This document shows, one piece after another, positions 35,149 through 42,261 of a stretch of DNA of 42,261 nt (positions are counted from its first letter, which is position 1; each line of letters opens with the position of its first letter). The DNA lies in NCBI GenBank assembly GCA_011389995.1, contig JAABTG010000028.1, forward strand, positions 1 through 42,261. The letters run 5' to 3'. The DNA comes from Thiotrichales bacterium (lineage in GTDB: Bacteria; Pseudomonadota; Gammaproteobacteria; JAABTG01). The position numbers and the translations under genes are program-made. A model generated the notes under the pieces. It searched no databases. It was not told where the DNA came from and was given only the letters and a program-made list of their open reading frames with translations.

Positions 35149-35517
35149 ATGGCGCCAGGAAGAATACTTGCCTTGAGCAGCCGGCCCCGCCGCCTCGCCC
35201 TGGCATTGTTGCTGGGGGCCTGGTGGAGTGCGGTCGGCGCCGCCCCGGGGGACCGGGAGTGGGCGGACGACGACCACTCCCACGACCGCGCGCGCCGCGC
35301 CGTGGAACGGGGCACGGCCCTGCCGGTGACGGAGATGCTGCAACGACTGAGGGAGCGCTATCCGGGGGAGGTGGTGGCCACGGAATACGAGTACGAGTTC
35401 CAGCGCTGGGTCTACGAATTCAAGGTCATCGACGAAGACGGCCACCTGCGCAAGGTCCACCTCGATGCCGCCACCGGGCAGGTGGTGGATGGGACGGCAG
35501 AGGATGACCGCGACTGA
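35149..35517 (+). CDS. PepSY-domain exported protein
   Basis: A 122-aa protein with a signal peptide (about residues 10-31, RRLALALLLGAWWSAVGAAP) and one PepSY domain: ALPVTEMLQRLRERYPGEVV, YEFKVIDEDGHLRKVHLDAATGQVV. PepSY proteins next to PhoPQ-like systems are thought to modulate the periplasmic sensor or inhibit proteases. The ATG at 35149 lacks a clear ribosome site; TTG 35173, with AGGAAG 9 nt upstream, is an alternative that would still leave the hydrophobic signal. Its stop overlaps the regulator start (TGATG). Confidence 0.85.
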   Translation: MAPGRILALSSRPRRLALALLLGAWWSAVGAAPGDREWADDDHSHDRARRAVERGTALPVTEMLQRLRERYPGEVVATEYEYEFQRWVYEFKVIDEDGHLRKVHLDAATGQVVDGTAEDDRD

Positions 35518-36182
35518 TGCGCATCCTGCTGGTAGAGGACGACCCACGGGTGGTGGCCAGCGTACGGGCGGGCCTCGAGGGGGCCGGCTACGTGGTGGAC
35601 GTGGTGACGGATGGTGAGACGGCGTGGTTCCGGGGCGACACGGAGGAGTACGCCGCCGCGGTGCTGGACCTCGGCCTGCCGGGACTGGACGGGTTGTCGG
35701 TACTCAAGCGCTGGCGGGCCGGTGGAAGGCCCCTGCCGGTACTCATTCTCACTGCCCGCGGCAACTGGGACGAGCGGGTGGAGGGCATCGACGCCGGCGC
35801 CGACGACTACCTGGCCAAGCCCTTCCGCATGGAGGAGCTGCTGGCGCGACTGCGGGCCATCCTGCGGCGCAGCGCCGGCCTCGCCAGTCCGGTGGTGACC
35901 ATCGGTACGGTGACCCTGGATCCCCGCCGCATGGCCGTAAGCGTGGAGGGCGCGCCGGTCCACCTGTCGCCCCAGGAGTACCGCCTGGTGGCCTACCTCA
36001 TGACCAACGCCGGTCGCGTGATATCTCAGCTCGAACTCACGGAACAGCTCTACGCCCAGGATTTCGAGCGCGATTCCAACGCCGTGGAGGTACTGGTGGG
36101 CCGTGTGCGGCGCAAGCTGAGGGTCGACCTCATCGTCACCCGGCGCGGCTTCGGCTACATGGTGGAGCGACCCCCACCTTGA
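35517..36182 (+). CDS. OmpR/PhoP-family response regulator
   Basis: A 221-aa two-component regulator: receiver domain with acidic pocket LVEDD, phosphoacceptor D51 in VLDLGLPGLDGL and K101 in LAKPF, then a winged-helix DNA-binding domain (about 125-218) with LSPQEYRLVAYLM and VRRKLRVDLIVTRRGFGYM. It is cotranscribed with the PepSY gene upstream (1-nt overlap) and the kinase downstream (4-nt overlap). The 11-bp-spaced half-sites at 29323-29361 suit such a regulator, so it probably controls the efflux operon and itself. Confidence 0.94.
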   Translation: MRILLVEDDPRVVASVRAGLEGAGYVVDVVTDGETAWFRGDTEEYAAAVLDLGLPGLDGLSVLKRWRAGGRPLPVLILTARGNWDERVEGIDAGADDYLAKPFRMEELLARLRAILRRSAGLASPVVTIGTVTLDPRRMAVSVEGAPVHLSPQEYRLVAYLMTNAGRVISQLELTEQLYAQDFERDSNAVEVLVGRVRRKLRVDLIVTRRGFGYMVERPPP

Positions 36183-37534
36183 GGGTGCGGTCTCTGCGCG
36201 CCCGCCTGCTGGCGGCGGCCGGCGTCTCCATTCTCCTCGCCCTGACCCTGGCCGGCTTCGGCCTGGTGACCCTGTTCGAGCGCCACGTGGAGCGACGGGT
36301 GGACAGGGAGTTGGCCACCTACCTGCACCAACTGGTGGGGCGGGTGGAGCTGGATGGCACGGGCCGGATACACATCACCCGTGAGCTCATGGACGTGCGT
36401 TTCGACGAACCCTTAAGCGGGCTCTACTGGCAGGTCCAGGACGACGAGCGGCCCACCCTTCTGCGTTCCCGCTCCCTGTGGGACGAGACCATTGCACTGC
36501 CCAGGGATCGCCTCAGCCTCGGTGAAGTGCACCGCCACCGCCTGCCGGGTCCGGCAGGCCAGACCCTGCTGGTGCGGGAGCGTCAGGTGGTACTCGAACC
36601 CGATGGCCGGGGCCGCCGCCTGCGGGTGGCAGTCGCCCTCGACCGCGGGGAGGTCGAGACCGCCCGCGATGCCTTCGCCGCCGATATGCTGCCCTACCTC
36701 CTGGTGCTCGCGGCGGCGCTCATGACGGGCACCTGGCTCCAGGTGCGGGTGGGCCTGTCGCCCCTGGAGCAACTCAGAAAAGGTGTCCTGGCCATTCGCG
36801 GTGGCCATACCCGGCAACTCCAGGGGAGGTATCCCCTCGAAGTGACGCCCCTGGTGGACGGCATCAACGAACTGCTCGAGGCCCGCGACCGCTCGGTGGA
36901 GCGGGCCCGGGCCTGGACCGCCGATCTCGCCCACGGCCTCAAAACCCCCCTGGCGGCCCTCGGCGCCGATGCCCAGCGGCTGCGGGACGCCGGGCACGGG
37001 CGCATGGCCGATGATCTGGACCAGCTCTCCGAGACCATGCGGCGACGGGTGGACCGGGAACTCATCCGCGCCCGCCTGCGCAGCGCGGGCCCCGCGGGGT
37101 CCGGCCGCAGCGACGTGGTGCGGGCGGTGGAGGGCGTGGCCCGCACCCTCCAACGCACGCCCCGGGGCGCGGAACTGCAGTGGCTCATGGGCCTGCCCCG
37201 GGAGGTCCCGGTGGCCATGGATCGCGAAGACCTCATGGAACTGGTGGGCAACCTGCTGGACAACGCCGTCAAGTGGGCCCATGACAGTGTCAGGGTGCGG
37301 GTCGAGGCCGGCCCTGCCGTCCGGGTGCGCATCGGCGACGACGGTCCCGGGGTCCCGCGGGAACATCTGGAGCGTCTCGGTGACCGCGGCCTGCGCCTCG
37401 ACGAGCAGACCCAGGGCCACGGCCTCGGTCTCGCCATCGCGCGGGATATCGTCACCGCCTATGGCGCGGATATGGCCTTCTCCCGCGCCGACCTCGGCGG
37501 CCTCGAGGTATATCTGACCCTGCCCCGGGGCTGA
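36179..37534 (+). CDS. PhoQ-like sensor histidine kinase
   Basis: A 451-aa membrane kinase: first helix about residues 12-33, a periplasmic domain (about 34-170), second helix about 170-190, a HAMP-like segment, the H box ADLAHGLKTPLAAL with H252, N box LVGNLLDNAVKW, and G boxes GDDGPGV and GHGLGLAIA. HGLKTP rather than HELRTP is the PhoQ-type H box. Translation likely begins at TTG 36179 overlapping the regulator stop (TTGA), or at GTG 36185. The ligand may be a metal or envelope stress signal, judged only from the efflux neighbours. Confidence 0.92.
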   Translation: MRVRSLRARLLAAAGVSILLALTLAGFGLVTLFERHVERRVDRELATYLHQLVGRVELDGTGRIHITRELMDVRFDEPLSGLYWQVQDDERPTLLRSRSLWDETIALPRDRLSLGEVHRHRLPGPAGQTLLVRERQVVLEPDGRGRRLRVAVALDRGEVETARDAFAADMLPYLLVLAAALMTGTWLQVRVGLSPLEQLRKGVLAIRGGHTRQLQGRYPLEVTPLVDGINELLEARDRSVERARAWTADLAHGLKTPLAALGADAQRLRDAGHGRMADDLDQLSETMRRRVDRELIRARLRSAGPAGSGRSDVVRAVEGVARTLQRTPRGAELQWLMGLPREVPVAMDREDLMELVGNLLDNAVKWAHDSVRVRVEAGPAVRVRIGDDGPGVPREHLERLGDRGLRLDEQTQGHGLGLAIARDIVTAYGADMAFSRADLGGLEVYLTLPRG

Positions 37535-37705
37535 CCCCCGCCCCGCCACCGGTGGGGACCGAGGGGCCACCATTGCACCTTCCGTGGCGGGATCCCCTCC
37601 TGGCGGTGGCTATGCCGGCGGGCCCGGACAACCCCGCGGTGGCCGTGCATCGACCTCACCGCCATGGCCAAGCCTTTGCCCGCGGTGGCCCCCTCACCCC
37701 ACCTC

Positions 37706-37768
37706 TGCCCCATTCTTTCCCAGATCGCGGGGCATTTGCCCCGGGCCCGTGCAAGAGGGGCACCCCTC
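37706..37768. promoter_or_regulatory. candidate enhancer-binding sites (GGGGCA/TGCCCC dyads)
   Basis: Half-sites TGCCCC (37706), GGGGCA (37729), TGCCCC (37737) and GGGGCA (37757). The middle two form the perfect dyad CGGGGCA-TT-TGCCCCG (37728-37743), and GAGGGG-CA-CCCCTC (37755-37768) is a second dyad. They lie 70-130 bp upstream of the -24 element, the normal range for sigma-54 activators. Confidence 0.45.
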
Positions 37769-37832
37769 CAGCTCAAGCCATGAGATTTATTATCTCGCCA
37801 TTTCAATGAGTTGGATCAATAACTCTATATCT

Positions 37833-37848
37833 TGGCACAGATTCTGCA
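37833..37848 (+). promoter_or_regulatory. near-consensus sigma-54 promoter
   Basis: TTGGCACAGATTCTGCA lies around 37832-37848: TGGCAC at the -24 region, GG (37834-35) and GC (37846-47) exactly 10 nt apart, CTGCA at -12. Only one base of the core (C for T before TGCA) differs from consensus. Initiation near 37858 would give a leader of about 130 nt before the ATG at 37990. Confidence 0.82.
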
Positions 37849-37989
37849 TCAGTAAATCATTAATTACTTAAATTATGTCAACAATTAACAAACAAGCACA
37901 ATTCCATGTTTTTCAGGCTTTTTTAATCTAAATGAAAGGCATATATTTTAGAGTTTAATAATATACTGTTATATCATCAGGAGTGTGCC

Positions 37990-38328
37990 ATGAAGATCAT
38001 GAACTTTGCCTTTGGGAGGCTCGGCGCAGTTGTCGCTGTCGCTGCCGCCCTCTATCTCACCACCGCCGTCGCGGCCGATACCACCGCCAGCAAGCCGGCG
38101 GCGGACATCAAGGCCACCGGCTGGTATCCCGCCCGGGTCATCGACCAGCGGGGCATGGACCGTTATACGCAGGCCTGGGACCTCGAGCCCTGCATCAACG
38201 GCGGCGCCTCCGGCGACGGTCTCCACGGTTCCCGGGAGGAGGCCGAAGTGCTCGACGAGTCCGTGGCCGACACCCGCGGCGCCCCCGCCCCGGCCGGCGG
38301 TTCCCCGAGTCATTCAGGTAGTCACTGA
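37990..38328 (+). CDS. sigma-54-controlled small secreted protein
   Basis: A 112-aa protein with a clear signal peptide (residues 1-29, GAVVAVAAALYLTTAVAADT) and no recognised family. The mature part of about 83 residues has one Cys (WDLEPCINGG), a central WYPARVIDQRGMDRYTQAWDL segment and a low-complexity Gly/Pro/Ser/His tail ending SHSGSH. AGGAG 6 nt before ATG 37990 fixes the start; a second ATG at 37999 is possible. It is the first gene below the sigma-54 promoter and is followed by the small membrane protein. The His tail might bind metal, which is only a guess. Confidence 0.72.
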   Translation: MKIMNFAFGRLGAVVAVAAALYLTTAVAADTTASKPAADIKATGWYPARVIDQRGMDRYTQAWDLEPCINGGASGDGLHGSREEAEVLDESVADTRGAPAPAGGSPSHSGSH

Positions 38329-38380
38329 GTCCATCACTACGGTGCCCCAGGGGGCCCGTACCAGCGCGAAGGAGAAGCGT

Positions 38381-38632
38381 GTGTTATATATTCTGTTCGG
38401 ACTGATCGTGGCCATGTGGGTGGGGCTGGCGGCCCATTTCTTTCACCAGAGTCAGGCCCTGTTCTACCTCACGTGGCTCGACCCCCTGTTCTGGGGCTCC
38501 ATCGTCGCCGGCGTGGTGGTGGCCGTCGTCGACAGCTACTACTGCCCGGTGCTGCATTGCCTCATCTCCCGGGTGTCGAAGCGCCGTCCCCCCTTTTCCT
38601 GCCCGGAGGCGGACTGCGGCGGGAAGGCCTGA
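38381..38632 (+). CDS. small two-helix membrane protein with Cys-rich tail
   Basis: An 83-aa protein I cannot assign to a family. Two hydrophobic helices (about residues 2-22, LYILFGLIVAMWVGLAAHFF, and about 30-53, ending VVAVVDSYY) are followed by a tail with four Cys: CPVLHC and CPEADC. GTG 38381 is the best start, with GGAG 6 nt upstream; no ATG lies before the first helix in this frame. The gap to the preceding secreted-protein gene is 52 nt, so both probably share the sigma-54 promoter. The two Cys pairs could bind a metal or FeS cluster on the cytoplasmic side. Confidence 0.65.
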   Translation: MLYILFGLIVAMWVGLAAHFFHQSQALFYLTWLDPLFWGSIVAGVVVAVVDSYYCPVLHCLISRVSKRRPPFSCPEADCGGKA

Positions 38633-38662
38633 GCCGCCTGCCACGAGGGCCGTGGGGCGATT

Positions 38663-39418
38663 TCAGGGGACGATGCGGGTCACGTGGAGGGTCACCGCCG
38701 TGCCCACGGGGGGCGCCACGGTCCCGTCTCCGGCCAGCGACCCGTAGCGCCCGATGCCGAGTCCCGTGCGATGCTCGATGATGCTCTCGGGGGCGTGGAC
38801 CAGGCCCACCAGGGTGCCGTCCATGGCCGCCAGGAACCGGCCATCGGGGGTGAAGTACGACCCCACGTATACCCAGTCGCTGGTCACCGCCGGCCGCTGG
38901 GCCTCCCGCAGGAGCTCGGCCGCCGGCCGCCGTATCTCCTCCCCGTCCACCAGCCAGCTCACTTCCAGGCGCACCGCCGGGCCTTCCAGCACGTCGGGAT
39001 CGAAATGGGCGTCCGGCGCCGCGCCCGGCGGGGCCTCCAGGCCGATGAGGATGCAGGCGAGATTGAAGGCCACGGGTAACACCTCGGTCTGCAACAGGCT
39101 CTCGTAGGCGCGCTCCCACGGCGGCCCCACCACCAGGAACTCCAGGGGCGGAGCGAGGCGGATGACCCGGGCCGGCAGGCTGAAGCTTTGGGCGTGACGG
39201 TCCACGTGGATGCCCCCCACCAGGGCGCGGCCGTCGCCCAGGTCTTCCATGGGCGGCCCGGCGGGCGCCGCGGGTGTCGCCTGGCGGGCCGCGGCATCGG
39301 CCGGGGGCAGGGCGACGGCCAGGGCCAGGGCCAGGGTCAGGGCCAGGGCATGGAGCACGTCCCGGCCCCGGGGAAAGGATACACACGGAATGGAAAGTCG
39401 CAGGGTGGGTGTCGTCAT
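38663..39418 (-). CDS. YdjY-domain secreted protein
   Basis: A 251-aa exported protein. The signal region (about residues 21-44) is an LALALALAV run encoded by hexanucleotide repeats. Residues 66-130 fit the YdjY domain: a HVDRHAQSFSLPARV strand pair, LEFLVVGPPWERAYESLLQTE and FNLACILIGLE. The rest (VRLEVSWLVDGEEIRRPAAELL and following) is a second beta-rich region. The function of YdjY proteins is not established. It lies 14 nt downstream of the methyltransferase gene and is probably in one operon with it. Confidence 0.8.
   Translation of the reverse strand: MTTPTLRLSIPCVSFPRGRDVLHALALTLALALAVALPPADAAARQATPAAPAGPPMEDLGDGRALVGGIHVDRHAQSFSLPARVIRLAPPLEFLVVGPPWERAYESLLQTEVLPVAFNLACILIGLEAPPGAAPDAHFDPDVLEGPAVRLEVSWLVDGEEIRRPAAELLREAQRPAVTSDWVYVGSYFTPDGRFLAAMDGTLVGLVHAPESIIEHRTGLGIGRYGSLAGDGTVAPPVGTAVTLHVTRIVP
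39317..39350. repeat. hexanucleotide tandem repeat in a signal-peptide coding region
   Basis: Five consecutive 6-bp units, GGCCAG with one GGTCAG variant, plus a partial sixth. On the coding strand they encode alternating Leu-Ala in the hydrophobic core of the YdjY protein signal peptide. Changes in copy number would stay in frame and alter core length. Confidence 0.8.
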
Positions 39419-39432
39419 GGACAGGCTCCGGG

Positions 39433-40446
39433 TCAGGGGAGGGTAGCGGTGATCACCGTATGGGGCATGGGGGGTGGGAATGGCCGGGGCGGCTCGACCC
39501 GCAACCCGGCGGCGGTGAGCCAGCCGGTCACATCGGCGGTGGAATGAACCCCGCCGTCGGGGGCCGTGAGCAGCATATTGAGGCCGAACAGGGTGGCGAA
39601 GGCGGGACCGTCGTCCCCGGGGGCCGTCATCACGTCGCTCACCACCAGCCGGCCACCCGGAGCCAGGGCTGCCACCGCCCGGGCGATGAGATCCTGGGCG
39701 CGGGCGGGGCTCTCCCGGTGCAACACCCCGGAGATGAGCACCGCGTCCTGCCCCGCGGGCAGGGCCACCTCATGGTAGTCGCCGGGCAGCAGCCTCACCC
39801 GCCCGGCCACCCCCATGGCATCCAGGATATCCCCGGCGAGGGCGGCGATGGGCGGCAGATCCACCACCGTGGCAGTGAGGCCGGCGTGGCGCTGAAGGAA
39901 CAGGGCCGCATAGGTGCCGGGACCGCCGCCGAGGTCCAGCAGGGTCGCACAGTCCCCCAGGTCCACCAGCTCCACCAGGGCCCGGCCCACCCCCAGGGCC
40001 CGGCCATGCATGCCGTAGACGAAATGACGGGTGCGCTCGGGGTCGTCGCCGAGGTACCCTTCCGCGCGCTCCACGCCGCCCTCCCGCACCACCCGGTCCA
40101 GCTCCCCCCACTGGCCGTAGACGTCTTCGCCGTAAGCCAAAGCATCCCCCATATAGGTGGGCCGATCCGGCACCAGGAAGGCCGCGGCGGCGGGCGCGTT
40201 GGCGTATCGGTCGCCGGCCTTGACCAGCAGCCCCAGGGCCGTACAGGCGTTGAGCAGCAGGGCCAGGGCGCGCTCGCCGGTGGCGAGGCGCCGGGCCAGG
40301 GCGGGGGCCGTCGCGGGCCCCTGGTCCAGGGCCTCGAAGACCCCCAGGCGGCGCGCGGCGAACAGGGTCTGGGAACCCCAGTAGGCGGTGGCCAGGGTCA
40401 TGATCCCGGTGGGATCCGGCGGGCGATGTGCGCTGTGCTCAGCCAT
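39433..40446 (-). CDS. SAM-dependent O-methyltransferase, winged-helix dimerisation type
   Basis: A 337-aa class I methyltransferase. The N-terminal winged-helix dimerisation domain (about 10-100) contains ATAYWGSQTLFAARRLGVFEAL. The SAM-binding site is LLDLGGGPGTYAALF, followed by VVDLPPI and SDVMTAPGDDGPAFA. This is the architecture of CrtF, acetylserotonin and small-molecule O-methyltransferases. The start at 40446 (MAEHSAHRPPD) is chosen over an upstream ATG. The substrate is unknown; the neighbour is a YdjY protein, not a carotenoid or antibiotic cluster. It diverges from the VTT protein gene. Confidence 0.88.
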   Translation of the reverse strand: MAEHSAHRPPDPTGIMTLATAYWGSQTLFAARRLGVFEALDQGPATAPALARRLATGERALALLLNACTALGLLVKAGDRYANAPAAAAFLVPDRPTYMGDALAYGEDVYGQWGELDRVVREGGVERAEGYLGDDPERTRHFVYGMHGRALGVGRALVELVDLGDCATLLDLGGGPGTYAALFLQRHAGLTATVVDLPPIAALAGDILDAMGVAGRVRLLPGDYHEVALPAGQDAVLISGVLHRESPARAQDLIARAVAALAPGGRLVVSDVMTAPGDDGPAFATLFGLNMLLTAPDGGVHSTADVTGWLTAAGLRVEPPRPFPPPMPHTVITATLP

Positions 40447-40528
40447 GGTGCGGCCCCTCTCGGCAGTGAATGACGTTATGATAGCGGAGCCTGGCCACAC
40501 CCTCCCCCCGGATCAAACCCCTGGCGAC

Positions 40529-41140
40529 ATGACCAACCCGCGCCGACTCCTGCTCGTCATCATCCTCGCCCTGCTGGTGCCCATCGTGCCCTTCCTCGTC
40601 ATCGGCGAACTGCCGGGGGAACGCTGGCTGACCGCCACCACGGACGACGCCCTCGCCTTCGGTGCCACGGGGGCCGGCCTGCTCGCCCTGGACGTGCTGC
40701 TGCCGGTACCGTCCAGCGTCGTAGGCACCCTCCTGGGGGCGCGCCTGGGGGCACTGGAGGGATTCTGGTGGGCCTGGATGGGCATGATGGCGGGCAGCCT
40801 CGCGGGCTATCTGGCCGGGCGCCTGTTGGGACTCGCGGTGCCGGCCCATGCCCCCGATACGCCCACCCTGGCCATGGTATTCCTGTCACGGCCCGTGCCC
40901 GTCCTCGCCGAGGCCACCACTATCGCCGCGGGTGCCACCCGCATGCCCGCGGGCCCCTTCGTCGTCGTGGCGGCCCTCGGCAACGGCGTGGTGGCCGCGG
41001 CCCTGGCTGCCAACGGCGCGGCCCTGCTGCCCGGCGCCCTGGCGGGCCCCGGGCTCATCCTGCCCATGGCGTTGCCGGTGGCGGGGTGGTTGCTGTGGCA
41101 TTACCGGGGGAGACGCGCGTCATCCCCCGCAAAGGATTGA
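40529..41140 (+). CDS. VTT/DedA-like membrane protein
   Basis: A 203-aa polytopic inner-membrane protein with the VTT (SNARE-associated) domain. About five or six hydrophobic helices are visible, with the motif LLPVPSSVVGTLLGARLGALEGFWWAW followed by GSLAGYLAGR, the typical re-entrant region, and later FLSRPVPVLAEATTIAAGATRM. DedA relatives flip lipids or support proton-driven envelope homeostasis. The start at ATG 40529 is chosen because the earlier in-frame ATG overlaps the divergent methyltransferase gene. Confidence 0.85.
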   Translation: MTNPRRLLLVIILALLVPIVPFLVIGELPGERWLTATTDDALAFGATGAGLLALDVLLPVPSSVVGTLLGARLGALEGFWWAWMGMMAGSLAGYLAGRLLGLAVPAHAPDTPTLAMVFLSRPVPVLAEATTIAAGATRMPAGPFVVVAALGNGVVAAALAANGAALLPGALAGPGLILPMALPVAGWLLWHYRGRRASSPAKD

Positions 41141-41253
41141 GCCCCGCCCAACCGGACTCCCGCGCTCGCCGGCTATCCAGCGACCGTCACCCGGACATCA
41201 CCCGTCCATAGGTCCCCGCGCTGCGGCCGGGCCATGGCGCCCCGGCCCGGGCG

Positions 41254-42261
41254 TCAGCGGCGCCGGATGGTGCGACGGCGGCGCTCCTGGGGCGTGGCGC
41301 CGGCCTCGTTGGAGTGCAGGGACTCCAAGCCATCGTCGATGGAGGTCACCACATAGTAGTAGGTGACACCGCGCAGCAGGCCGAAGTCCGTGTAGCTGCA
41401 GTAGGTGTAGGGACAGGGCCCTATGGTGGACAGCAGGGTGTAGGTACCACCCGCCTCTTCGGTGCGGTAGATGTTGTAGCCCTCGGCATCGGCCACCGGC
41501 GACCAGCGCAGGCCGATCTTGCCCCCGGTGGTGCGCTCGTACTTGGCCCGCGCCAGGAGGTCGAAGATGGTCTGCTCCGGCTCCACGGCACCATCGGTCA
41601 CGGTCACCGTGAGGTCGTCCGTACCCACGCCGCCGTCGTCATCGGTGACGGTGAGGACGGCGGTGTAGGTGCCGGGCGCCCCATAGGCGTGGCCGGGCTC
41701 GAGGTCGCCGGTGGCGCCGTTGCCGTCTCCGAAGTCCCATTCGATGGTATGGGTGTCCTCGACGCCCGGGTCCGAGAAGCTGCCGGCAAAGGACACGGTC
41801 GCCCCGACCACGGTGTTGACGTCGGCGCCGGCGTCCACCGTGGGCGGTACGTTGTGTACCGTGACCTCGGTCCCCGCCGCCACGGACAACTCGCCGTCGC
41901 TCACCCGGACACGCACGCCGTAGCTGCCATCGTCGACGCCGGTGAAGACCACCGTCGGGCCGCTGCCATCATCGAACAGACCATCGCCATCCAGGTCCCA
42001 GGTGAAGCCGAGACCGCTGCCGGGCCTGTCGTCCTGATCCCGCGAGGCACTGGCATCGAGGGTCACGATGGAACCCTCGTCCACGTCATAGGGCCCGCCG
42101 CCATCGGCGACAGGCGGCAGGTTGTCGGTGGACACCACCACCTGGAAGGTGTCGCTGCCGGCATCCCCCTCGTCGTCCGTGACGGTCACCGTTACCGCGT
42201 AGCTGCCGTCGGCACCGTAGGTGTGGGCCGCCGTCACCTGGCCGGCCCCGGGGCCCGTGGG
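41254..42261 (-). CDS. PKD-repeat surface protein, C-terminal part (5' end off window)
   Basis: The last 335 residues of a secreted protein. At least three PKD-type Ig-like domains are visible, each ending in variants of HTYGADGSYAVTVTVTDDEGD, with WDLDGDGLFDDG and WDFGDGNGATGDLEPGHAYG as the core PKD motifs. They are followed by a fibronectin type III-like domain (IGLRWSPVADAEGYNIYRTEEAGGTY) and a very basic tail ending RRRRTIRRR. Such proteins are extracellular adhesins or polysaccharide-degrading enzymes; no catalytic domain is in view. Asp-rich loops probably bind calcium. Confidence 0.9.
   Translation of the reverse strand, partial: PTGPGAGQVTAAHTYGADGSYAVTVTVTDDEGDAGSDTFQVVVSTDNLPPVADGGGPYDVDEGSIVTLDASASRDQDDRPGSGLGFTWDLDGDGLFDDGSGPTVVFTGVDDGSYGVRVRVSDGELSVAAGTEVTVHNVPPTVDAGADVNTVVGATVSFAGSFSDPGVEDTHTIEWDFGDGNGATGDLEPGHAYGAPGTYTAVLTVTDDDGGVGTDDLTVTVTDGAVEPEQTIFDLLARAKYERTTGGKIGLRWSPVADAEGYNIYRTEEAGGTYTLLSTIGPCPYTYCSYTDFGLLRGVTYYYVVTSIDDGLESLHSNEAGATPQERRRRTIRRR

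Larger units (their letters stand above)
37535..37989. other. 455-bp regulatory gap with AT-rich segment
   Basis: No gene seen. The first 240 bp resemble the genome in composition and contain GGGGCA/TGCCCC dyads. From about 37785 to 37985 the DNA becomes strikingly AT-rich with many short A/T runs and holds a sigma-54 promoter. It ends with an AGGAG ribosome site at 37979-37983. The low GC may mark a bendable promoter region or recent acquisition. Confidence 0.75.

Noticed and set aside
37552..37809. An 85-codon open frame after the kinase gene.
   Set aside because: No ribosome site or recognisable composition, and it runs through the GGGGCA/TGCCCC dyads of a regulatory region.
41220..41253. 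GGCCGGG/CCCGGCC inverted repeat between the VTT and PKD genes as a bidirectional terminator.
   Set aside because: No T-run on either side. It may be a hairpin, but function cannot be supported.

Overview
This is about 42 kb of GC-rich, densely coded bacterial chromosome. The gene content suggests a gammaproteobacterium, probably a sulfur- or hydrogen-oxidising lineage near Chromatiales/Ectothiorhodospiraceae. That placement is inferred from the engB - cytochrome c4 - dsbA - GGDEF block, the NAD-linked Hox hydrogenase and the heavy-metal RND pump; no marker gene proves it. I see no rRNA, tRNA, CRISPR array, transposase or prophage genes.

Layout. 1-1297 (-): a proline-rich secreted protein followed by a MoxR AAA ATPase cut by the window edge. 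1499-3675: glyoxalase II (-), then a Rap1a/Tai-like secreted protein and an HDOD protein (+). 3911-9256 (-): a glycine cleavage operon gcvT-gcvH-gcvPA-tpx-gcvPB behind a tandem glycine riboswitch and intrinsic terminator; a thiol peroxidase sits between the two P-protein subunits. 9461-14443 (+): lemA, a GIDE-like membrane protein carrying an EF-hand loop, a YgiM-like SH3/anchor protein, xthA, ubiD and rpmE. 14606-17401 (+): an M48 metalloprotease lipoprotein and a short malic enzyme. 17715-22482: engB (-), then a monoheme cytochrome c, a triheme c4/c5 fusion, dsbA and a diguanylate cyclase (+). 22495-22694 is a 200-bp element bounded by 19-bp perfect inverted repeats.

22732-28870: a sulfurtransferase (-) diverges from hoxFUYHW (+), a bidirectional NAD-reducing [NiFe] hydrogenase with its own endopeptidase and a candidate sigma-54 promoter. 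28855-37534: a small secreted protein (-), then an HME-RND efflux operon (outer-membrane factor, adaptor, CzcA/CusA pump, DUF3240), a PepSY protein and a PhoP/PhoQ-like two-component pair. Four CTGA/TCAG half-sites with 11-bp spacing in front of the operon look like the operator of that regulator.

37535-38632: an AT-rich regulatory region with a near-consensus sigma-54 promoter and upstream GGGGCA/TGCCCC dyads precedes two small genes that I cannot assign to a family: a secreted 112-aa protein and an 83-aa two-helix membrane protein with a Cys-rich tail. This is the best candidate for an undescribed system. 38663-41140: a YdjY-domain protein and an O-methyltransferase (-), and a VTT/DedA-like membrane protein (+). 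41254-end (-): the C-terminal part of a PKD-repeat surface protein.

The two sigma-54 promoters suggest that hydrogenase and the small-protein pair are both inducible by enhancer-binding activators, none of which is encoded here. All functional calls come from reading motifs by eye; no database search was run.
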